From NCBI GenBank assembly GCA_020049245.1, contig JAIFLB010000187.1, forward strand, positions 1 to 11,226: a DNA stretch of 11,226 nucleotides, given 5' to 3'. This DNA is from Betaproteobacteria bacterium (GTDB lineage Bacteria; Pseudomonadota; Gammaproteobacteria; Burkholderiales; Thiobacillaceae). Below the pieces are notes generated by a model that worked only from the letters and a program-made list of their open reading frames with translations, searched no databases and had not been told where the DNA came from. Positions within the stretch are counted from its first letter, which is position 1; each line of letters opens with the position of its first letter. Shown here one piece after another: positions 5,736-11,226 of this stretch. The position numbers were made by a program, and so were the translations under genes.

Positions 5736-8700
5736 AAATCCTCGCCATCCGCGGCAGGAATCTGGCCAGCCTGGCTGGCGAGTTCGAAGTCGATTTCAGT
5801 CGCGAACCGCTGCTCAACGCCGGCCTGTTCGCCATCTCCGGTCCCACCGGCGCCGGTAAAAGCACGCTGCTCGACGCGCTGTGTCTGGCGCTGTACGGCG
5901 ACACGCCGCGCCTGGCGCAAGCCACCGGCGCCCAGATACCCGATGTGCATGACGACCAGGTCACCCCCTCCGACCCGCGCACGCTGTTGCGCCGGGGCTG
6001 CGGCGACGGCTACGCGGAGGTCGATTTCATCGGCATCGACGGCATCGCCTGCCGGGCACGCTGGACAGCACGCCGAGCGCGCGGGCGCGGCGACGGCCGG
6101 TTGCAGATCGTCGAGTACCAACTGATCCGGATTGCCGACCAGCAAGCGCTCAGCGGCACGAAAAAAAGTGAAGTGCATGCTGCCATCGCCCAGCGCATCG
6201 GCCTCAGTTTCAGCCAGTTCACCCGCGCCGTGCTGCTGGCGCAAAACGACTTCGCCGCTTTCCTGAAAGCCGACGACAACGCCCGCGCCGAGTTGTTGCA
6301 GACACTCACCGGCAGCGAACGCTTCGAACGCCTGTCAAAACGCGTGTTCGAACGCCACGCCGCAGAGAAGCAGGCGCTGGATAATCTGCAGCGGCAACTG
6401 ACCGACGCACCGCCATTGCAGGATGATGCCCGCGCCGAACTGGAAGCCGCTGCGAAGCTGGCCGCCGAAGCGCTGGCCGTGCGCGAAAAGCAGAAATCCG
6501 AACTGGAAGCCGCGCTGCGCTGGCATCAGCAACTGGCGCAACTGGAAGTGAACATCGCCCAGGCGCAAACCAGGCTGGATCAAGTCAGCCTGGCCCGGCA
6601 AGCCGCCGCCGAACGACGCGCACAGCTGGCCCGCATCAGCGCCGTCGAACCGGCGCGCCCGTTGCAGGCGGAGTGTCTGCGTCTGGAGCAGGACATTGAG
6701 CTGGCTGCCAAGGCGCTACAAACCCAAGCGGCCGAACAGCTTGCCGCCGAACAGGCCGCAACGCTGACCGAGACTGCGCTGACCACGACGCAGCAGCACC
6801 TGGTTCAGGTCAGCCAGGCACAGAAACAACAGCAACCCGAAATCGACGCCGCGAAGAAACTCGACACCGAAATCGTGCTGCTGACACCGCAATGGCAGGC
6901 CGCGAAACAAGCGACAGAAACCGCTGGCAAGGAAAAGGTCAAGCAACAGACCCTGCACCGAACGCTGACTCAGCAGCAGGCGCAAACCGAAAAATCGCTC
7001 GCCGAAATTGGCGCCTGGCTGGTTTCTCACCAGCAGCACGCCAGCCTGGCCGACAACTGGAAGCATGCGGAATATTTGCTGCTCGCTGCGGAAAAAATGG
7101 CCGCGACGAAGCAGACCGCCGCCGCCGACCAGCAGCGTTTACAGCAAGCCGAAAGCCTCGCCCGTGCTGATACCGAGCGTCAGGCGGCTGGTCTGAATAC
7201 CTGCATCACAACTCGCGAACAGGCCGAGGCGGCAGCCAAAGCGGCAAGCGAACGCTGCGCCCGCATTGATCCGGACGCGTTGGCGCAGCAGAAGAACGCC
7301 GCCGAGACGCAACGTGACCGGCTGCAACAGGCGCAAACCTGCTGGACACAATGGCAGCAACGCCAAACTGAGCTGGCCGCTGCCGAACAGGAAGCAGCCA
7401 CGTTGCGCCAGGCGCAGCAAACCTGCACCGATGCGCTGACGCAACTGACCCGGCAACGTCCCGGTCTGACTGGCCAGTTGATACAGGCCGAACGCGCGCT
7501 GCAACGGCTGCAGACCGCCTGCAATCAGGATGTCGATGCGCTGCGCGCGGCCCTGGTCGAAGCTGAAGCCTGTCCGGTCTGCGGCGCGAAAGAACATCCG
7601 TATGCCGAATCCGACGCCGCGCATCAGCTGCATCAACTGCACAAGACGCAACAGGCCGAACATGACGCGTTGCGCCGCCAACTGGAGACGCTGACCAAAG
7701 ACGAGGCGGCACAGAACGCGACGCTGACGGAACAGCAGAAGCAGCAAACAACATTGGCTGCCCGTCTGCTCGAACTGGGTCGCCGTCGCGACGAAGCCGC
7801 CGCGCTCTGGCAGGCGGCGGCCAGGTCGAGCGAACTTGAGCTAAACGAAAATGCCGCAGCGCAGCTTGCCGATCACATCAGCGCCAACGCGAGCGCACTG
7901 CAAAAACTGACGGCGCAGGAGACCGAACTGCGCAGCGACCAGAAAGTGCGTGATACCGCGCTGGCCACGCTGATGCAGGCGCAAGCCGCCGAACAGCTGG
8001 CGCGGGAAGCCAGCCTGAAAGCGCGCGAGTCGTTGAATCTTGCCGTGCATGCCACCCAGGCCGCACAGCAGCAAAGCGAGCAAGCGGGCAATAATTTGGC
8101 CGGCCTGCTTGATCAACTGGATACCGCGCTGGCTGCTTTGCCGGACTGGCGCGACGACTGGCGGCGCGCGCCGGCCGCGTTCCGCCTGGCTCGCCAGGCC
8201 GACGCCGCCGCCTGGCAACAGCAGCACAACGCGCAAGAGACGCAGAACCGAAAATTGGCCGAATTGAGCGGCCAGATCAACGCCGCCGCCAGCCTGCTCG
8301 CCCAGCTTGAGGAACAGTCAACGCGGCTGCAAAAGGCGGCGGATGAACAAGCCGCCGAATTGCAGGGCAAGCAACAGGCCCGCACTTTGCTACTTGGCGG
8401 CAAGCCGGTTGTAACGCTGGAAACCGAACTGGCGCGTGCAGTTGAAACCGCGCAAGCCGCCGTCAAGGCGCAGGAAAAGACGACTGCTGACGCCCGCATC
8501 CGCGCCACCCAGGCGATCACCACCCGCGCGCTGACTGCCAAACATCTGGCCGAACTGCAAGCGCTGGGCCAGCAAGCCGACACTGCGCGTGCCAACTGGC
8601 TGATCGTGTTCAATGCGGGTAGCGAGGCGCCGCTCGATCTGGCTGATTTGCTCGCGCTGCTGCGGATCGACGCGCAATGGCTCAGCGCGGAGCGCAACGC

Positions 8701-9475
8701 GCTGGCCGCGTTGGACAAGGCCGTCGATAACGAGCTGACGGTGCTGAAGGAACGCCAGGCACAACGCGTCGCGCATCTGGCCATTCAACCCGGCGGCGAA
8801 TGTGGCAACCAAGCGGCTGCCAGCCTGGAAGTCGGACTGGCTGAAATGCTGCCGCTGCTGGCGCTGGAAAAGTCCGCCGCCGTGGAGAAGGAAATTGCAT
8901 TGCGCCAGGACGACGAACGCCGCCAGAAGGCCGCCGGCCTGCTCGCAGCGTTGCGCGAACAATCCGCCCGCCTGGAAACCTGGGCGCGCCTGAACGAGAT
9001 GATCGGTTCCGCCGACGGCCGAAAATTCCGCCGCATCGCCCAGCAATACACACTCGACGTGCTGCTCGGCTACGCCAACCGGCATCTGGCTGATCTGTCG
9101 CGGCGTTACCTGTTGCAGCGCCTGCCGGACAGCCTGACCCTGCTGGTGGTCGATCAGGACATGGGCGACGAACGCCGCTCGGTGCATTCGCTGTCCGGCG
9201 GCGAATCCTTCCTGGTGTCGCTGGCGCTGGCGCTCGGCCTCGCCTCGCTGTCGTCGCACAGCGTCAAGGTGGAGTCGTTGTTCATCGACGAGGGTTTCGG
9301 CAGCCTCGATGCGGAAACCCTGAATATGGCCATGGACGCGCTCGACAAGCTGCAAACCCTCGGCCGCAAGGTCGGCGTCATCTCGCATGTGCATGAAATG
9401 GCCGAACGCATCGGCGTGCAGATTCAGGTGCAGCAACAGTCGGGCGGGCAGAGCCGGTTGGCGGTCATCGGGTGA
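5732..9475 (+). CDS. sbcC: Exonuclease subunit SbcC (SMC/Rad50-like ATPase)
   Basis: This 1,247-residue protein is the ATPase partner of SbcD. The Walker A motif is SGPTGAGKST (Gly37-Ser44 region). The Q-loop region reads RAVLLAQNDFAAFLKA. Long coiled coils rich in Ala, Gln and Glu run from about residue 210 to 1060. The zinc hook CPVCGAKEHP (Cys614 and Cys617) sits near the middle and joins two molecules. The ABC signature LSGGESFLVSLALALG starts at residue 1154, Walker B is SLFIDEGFGSLD (Asp1186, Glu1187), and the H-loop is ISHVHEM (His1219). The protein is longer than E. coli SbcC (1,048 aa) because of extended coiled coils. The ATG at 5732 overlaps the sbcD stop. Its last 127 bases are partly repeated at 9594-9719 beyond a palindromic element. 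Confidence 0.97.
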   Translation: MKILAIRGRNLASLAGEFEVDFSREPLLNAGLFAISGPTGAGKSTLLDALCLALYGDTPRLAQATGAQIPDVHDDQVTPSDPRTLLRRGCGDGYAEVDFIGIDGIACRARWTARRARGRGDGRLQIVEYQLIRIADQQALSGTKKSEVHAAIAQRIGLSFSQFTRAVLLAQNDFAAFLKADDNARAELLQTLTGSERFERLSKRVFERHAAEKQALDNLQRQLTDAPPLQDDARAELEAAAKLAAEALAVREKQKSELEAALRWHQQLAQLEVNIAQAQTRLDQVSLARQAAAERRAQLARISAVEPARPLQAECLRLEQDIELAAKALQTQAAEQLAAEQAATLTETALTTTQQHLVQVSQAQKQQQPEIDAAKKLDTEIVLLTPQWQAAKQATETAGKEKVKQQTLHRTLTQQQAQTEKSLAEIGAWLVSHQQHASLADNWKHAEYLLLAAEKMAATKQTAAADQQRLQQAESLARADTERQAAGLNTCITTREQAEAAAKAASERCARIDPDALAQQKNAAETQRDRLQQAQTCWTQWQQRQTELAAAEQEAATLRQAQQTCTDALTQLTRQRPGLTGQLIQAERALQRLQTACNQDVDALRAALVEAEACPVCGAKEHPYAESDAAHQLHQLHKTQQAEHDALRRQLETLTKDEAAQNATLTEQQKQQTTLAARLLELGRRRDEAAALWQAAARSSELELNENAAAQLADHISANASALQKLTAQETELRSDQKVRDTALATLMQAQAAEQLAREASLKARESLNLAVHATQAAQQQSEQAGNNLAGLLDQLDTALAALPDWRDDWRRAPAAFRLARQADAAAWQQQHNAQETQNRKLAELSGQINAAASLLAQLEEQSTRLQKAADEQAAELQGKQQARTLLLGGKPVVTLETELARAVETAQAAVKAQEKTTADARIRATQAITTRALTAKHLAELQALGQQADTARANWLIVFNAGSEAPLDLADLLALLRIDAQWLSAERNALAALDKAVDNELTVLKERQAQRVAHLAIQPGGECGNQAAASLEVGLAEMLPLLALEKSAAVEKEIALRQDDERRQKAAGLLAALREQSARLETWARLNEMIGSADGRKFRRIAQQYTLDVLLGYANRHLADLSRRYLLQRLPDSLTLLVVDQDMGDERRSVHSLSGGESFLVSLALALGLASLSSHSVKVESLFIDEGFGSLDAETLNMAMDALDKLQTLGRKVGVISHVHEMAERIGVQIQVQQQSGGQSRLAVIG

Positions 9476-9485
9476 GCGGGCACTC

Positions 9486-9589
9486 GTAGGGCGGAAAAGC
9501 CGGCGGCTTTATGCCGGCGCCTTCCGCCGCATGATTCCAACCGATTTGCATTCGGCGGAAGGCGCGATAAAGCCGCTTTTCCGCCCTAC
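9486..9589. repeat. Palindromic intergenic element with TAGGGCGGA ends
   Basis: A 104-base imperfect inverted repeat begins 10 bases after the sbcC stop. The left arm (9486-9529) runs GTAGGGCGGAAAAG...CGCCTTCCGCCG. The right arm (9553-9589) is its complement, CGGCGGAAGGCGC...CTTTTCCGCCCTAC. The left arm carries an extra CCGG and a small internal hairpin. A 23-base loop separates the arms. There is no coding capacity. Short elements with these ends recur in many proteobacterial genomes and resemble MITE or REP-type repeats. Transcribed, it would fold into a strong hairpin and could end or stabilise the sbcDC mRNA, although no T-tract follows. No target-site duplication was recognised. Confidence 0.75.
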
Positions 9590-9593
9590 ATGG

Positions 9594-9719
9594 GCTGCAA
9601 ACTCAGGGCCGCAAGGTCTGCGTCATTTCGCATGTGCATGAAATGGCGAACGCATCGGCGTGCAGATTCAGGTGCAGCAACAGTCGGGCGGACAGAGCCG
9701 GCTTGCGGTCATCGGGTAG
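9594..9719 (+). pseudogene. Duplicated, decayed 3' end of sbcC
   Basis: These 126 bases repeat 9349-9475, the last 42 codons of sbcC, in the same orientation. I count roughly nine substitutions (two of them making the stop TAG instead of TGA) and one missing base. The match starts at GCTGCAAAC and runs to the stop codon. The missing base in GAAATGGCCGAA breaks the frame, so nothing useful is encoded. The copy begins 4 bases after the palindromic element. A frame that continues from here into the next gene (from 9590) is an accident and not its N-terminus. Confidence 0.85.
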
Positions 9720-9766
9720 CCAAGCTTTTTGGCGATAATCAGCTATCTGTTTTCTGGAGCTTCACC

Positions 9767-10333
9767 ATGCAACACGCGACCGTTACCTATTACGCCGAAG
9801 CCGATTACCTCGGCAACGAAGCCGCAGCGACATCCAAGCACGAATATGTCGCCGGCGAAGTATTCGCCATGGCCGGCGCTTCGAAGCGGCATGGCACGCT
9901 GGCAGGTAATGCGTTCATCGCTCTTCGCCAGGGGCTGCGTGGCCAACCCTGCGCTGTGTTCATGGCGGACATGAAAGTCCGGGTAAAAGCAGATTTTGCT
10001 TATTACTACCCCGATGTCGTGGCGACCTGTGACCCGGCTGATCTGAGCCCGGACGCACCAAAGGACTTCCTGCAAGCACCCAAACTGGTAATCGAAGTAT
10101 TGTCCGACTCGACCGAACCGGTGGATCGCCGGGAAAAACTGTTGTCCTACCGTCGCCTGCCCAGCCTGATCGAATATGTGCTGATCGACCAGAACAAGGC
10201 CTGGGTCGAAGTCTTTCGCCGCACCCCGGCGGGCTGGACGCAGGACATCTACGAAGCCGGCGAAAGCGTGCAGCTGGCCAGCGTCGATGTGCAGGTTCCG
10301 ATGGCCGAGTTGTATGCGGACACAAACATTTAG
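9767..10333 (+). CDS. Uma2-family (DUF820) putative PD-(D/E)XK nuclease-fold protein
   Basis: This 188-residue protein has the full Uma2 plan. After an N-terminal helix (YYAEADYLGNEAA) come KHEYVAGEVFAMAGAS (Glu26, Glu31) and Asp68 in VFMADMKVRV. These are followed by Asp83 in YYPDVVATCDP, Glu110 in KLVIEVLSDST, and DRREKLLSYRRLPSLIEYVL with Lys124. The Asp83/Glu110 pair corresponds to the restriction-endonuclease-like catalytic centre. The family is abundant in cyanobacteria and present in many proteobacteria. Its cellular role is not established. The start is ATG 9767, with GGAG about 7 bases upstream. The longer frame from 9590 reads through the decayed sbcC copy and is rejected. A GATAAT at 9734-9739 might be a -10 box. 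The gene is intact, in contrast to the Uma2 fragment at 552-770. Confidence 0.88.
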   Translation: MQHATVTYYAEADYLGNEAAATSKHEYVAGEVFAMAGASKRHGTLAGNAFIALRQGLRGQPCAVFMADMKVRVKADFAYYYPDVVATCDPADLSPDAPKDFLQAPKLVIEVLSDSTEPVDRREKLLSYRRLPSLIEYVLIDQNKAWVEVFRRTPAGWTQDIYEAGESVQLASVDVQVPMAELYADTNI

Positions 10334-10370
10334 CGACAATTAAAATACGAGTTCGTCATTGGAGAAAACT

Positions 10371-10613
10371 ATGTCCGCTCTTTTAACCGTGCGTATCCCG
10401 GAGAATCAGAAACTAGCCATCGAGCGTGCTGCCGCTGCCAGTGGCCGTTCTCAATCCAGCCTCGCCGCAGCCGCGATCGACCACTATGTGCAGGAACTGG
10501 CATGGCTGGAAAAGAAGGTTTCCTGTGCCCGAGCTTCTCAAGACCTGAGCGATAAAGACGTAGCGTCGAGATTCAAGAAAATGGGTGTGGACATTGAAGC
10601 TGATCTGGACTGA
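10371..10613 (+). CDS. Ribbon-helix-helix antitoxin (ParD/CopG-like)
   Basis: This 80-residue protein opens SALLTVRIPENQKLAIERAA, a beta strand followed by two helices typical of ribbon-helix-helix antitoxins and repressors. The C-terminus DKDVASRFKKMGVDIEADLD is charged and should bind the toxin. I chose ATG 10371, 6 bases after GGAG. An in-frame TTG four codons upstream lies on that site and is unlikely. The 3' end overlaps the toxin gene. By family knowledge it should repress its own promoter. A TAAAAT at 10341-10346 is a candidate -10 box. It is probably the antitoxin of the gene that follows. Confidence 0.85.
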   Translation: MSALLTVRIPENQKLAIERAAAASGRSQSSLAAAAIDHYVQELAWLEKKVSCARASQDLSDKDVASRFKKMGVDIEADLD

Positions 10614-10911
10614 GCAGGCACTGTCAGATCTAGAGGAAATTGAAGCGTTCATTGCCATCGACAATCCACGTGCCGCCACGCGCGTGGCAAAGCAGGTTTA
10701 TCGAGATGCGCTCGTCCTGCGCCGCAACCCCTACCTAGGTCGAATCGGACAAATCGCGGGTACACGCGAGTTGATCATCCATGACCTACCCTACCTGTTG
10801 GTATACGAAGTGCATTCGCAGCGAGTCGCGCAACATGTTCGTATCCTGGCGGTGTTCCATACCGCGCGGGCATGGTGGTTGGCATCAAACCACCCTGATG
10901 AAGAAACCTGA
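10594..10911 (+). CDS. ParE/RelE-superfamily toxin
   Basis: This 105-residue protein reads MKLIWTEQALSDLEEIEAFI at its start, the common opening of ParE-type toxins. It continues ATRVAKQVYRDALVLRRNPY, then LGRIGQIAGTRELIIHDLPY, LLVYEV, VRILAVFHTARAW. The GTRELII...YLLVYEV...V(F)H..R.W pattern is diagnostic of the ParE branch, whose characterised members poison DNA gyrase. The start is probably TTG 10594, because the family begins MKLIWT. GTG 10585 three codons earlier is the alternative. Either way it overlaps the antitoxin end by 20-29 bases, so translation is coupled. The last ~10 residues (SNHPDEET) extend past the usual family end. The pair appears intact. Confidence 0.88.
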   Translation: MKLIWTEQALSDLEEIEAFIAIDNPRAATRVAKQVYRDALVLRRNPYLGRIGQIAGTRELIIHDLPYLLVYEVHSQRVAQHVRILAVFHTARAWWLASNHPDEET

Positions 10912-10930
10912 GCACTTTCATTCGTCTCAA

Positions 10931-11226
10931 ATGTCCCCCCACGTCATCAGCCTGATGGGCCCCACCGCCAGCGGTAAAACCGATCTGGCGGTCTGGCTGT
11001 GCCAGCGGTTTCCGCTGGAAATCGTCAGCGTCGATTCGGCGCTGGTGTATCGCGACATGAACATCGGCACCGCCAAGCCGGATGCGGCAACGCTGGCGCT
11101 GGCGCCGCATCATCTGATCGATCTGTTGCCGCCGACCGAGGCCTATTCGGCGGGCCGTTTCAAACACGACGCGCTGGTGGTGATGGACGAAATCCGCGCG
11201 CGCGGCAACCTGCCGCTGCTGGTCGG
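10931..11226 (+). CDS. miaA: tRNA dimethylallyltransferase, 5' part
   Basis: The first ~98 codons of miaA are present and the gene runs off the window. MiaA transfers a dimethylallyl group from DMAPP to N6 of A37 in tRNAs reading codons that begin with U. Visible are the P-loop LMGPTASGKTDLA, the SVDSALVYRDMNIGTAKP stretch, PHHLIDLLPP and YSAGRFKHDA, all well-known MiaA motifs. The start at ATG 10931 gives the typical short lead MSPHVISLMGP. An in-frame ATG at 10898 would add 11 residues and overlap the toxin gene by 14 bases. Neither has a clear Shine-Dalgarno. The gene starts only 19 bases after the toxin stop, so it may be read from the toxin-antitoxin promoter. Confidence 0.95.
   Translation, partial: MSPHVISLMGPTASGKTDLAVWLCQRFPLEIVSVDSALVYRDMNIGTAKPDAATLALAPHHLIDLLPPTEAYSAGRFKHDALVVMDEIRARGNLPLLV

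Noticed and set aside
8113..8784. Minus-strand open frame of 223 codons rich in Ser, Ala and Arg
   Set aside because: Composition is what antisense reading of Ala/Gln-rich coiled-coil codons produces. No recognisable protein.
8390..9436. Long minus-strand open frame (348 codons) opposite the sbcC 3' part
   Set aside because: It is a shadow of the GC-rich sbcC codons. It has no domain, low-complexity composition and no ribosome binding site, while sbcC on the other strand has clear motifs.
9590..9766. N-terminal extension of the Uma2 gene by 59 codons
   Set aside because: The extension translates the decayed sbcC copy in a foreign frame. The family start and a good ribosome binding site are at 9767.
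1..11226. CRISPR array, tRNA or rRNA genes, complete insertion sequence, prophage genes
   Set aside because: No regularly spaced repeats, cloverleaf-like or rRNA sequence, transposase or phage structural motifs were recognised on either strand.

Overview
The window is a GC-rich bacterial chromosomal segment. It most likely comes from a betaproteobacterium of the Nitrosomonadales/Gallionellaceae kind. That placement is inference. It rests on the C-terminus of a large DUF3683-type FAD/Fe-S oxidoreductase that I associate with betaproteobacteria, on a PEP-CTERM sorting-signal remnant that implies an exosortase-bearing organism, on a long (1247 aa) SbcC, and on palindromic repeats ending in TAGGGCGGA.

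Layout from left to right. Positions 1-540 hold the 3' end of the Fe-S oxidoreductase. It is followed by a truncated Uma2-family fragment (552-770) and, facing it, an intact VapBC-type toxin-antitoxin pair (772-1469, minus strand). Positions 1470-2416 are a gene graveyard. They hold a possible vapBC operator, two related PEP-CTERM tail/terminator segments, half of a palindromic repeat, a frameshifted RelE/ParE-like toxin remnant, and the frameshifted 3' end of a PEP-CTERM protein gene. Two intact minus-strand genes follow: tag (3-methyladenine DNA glycosylase I) and an EamA/DMT permease. Next is a heavily deleted remnant of an SLC13-type permease (4021-4365). Divergent from it is the sbcDC operon (4497-9475), with a 4-bp start/stop overlap. 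Downstream of sbcC lies a 104-bp palindromic element, then a second, decayed copy of the last ~126 bp of sbcC. After that come an intact Uma2-family gene, a ParDE-like toxin-antitoxin pair, and the 5' end of miaA running off the window.

How the parts fit. The housekeeping DNA-maintenance and RNA-modification genes (tag, sbcD, sbcC, miaA) are interrupted by small accessory modules (two intact toxin-antitoxin pairs, one dead toxin, two Uma2 genes) and by fragments of decayed genes. SbcC and SbcD form the hairpin- and double-strand-end-processing nuclease. Tag removes 3-methyladenine from DNA. MiaA prenylates A37 of tRNAs reading UNN codons.

I did not find a convincing undescribed multi-gene system. 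The most distinctive structure is the partial duplication of the sbcC 3' end around a palindromic repeat. Next come the pile-up of toxin-antitoxin remnants and the SLC13 remnant, which appears to have shrunk by several in-frame deletions.
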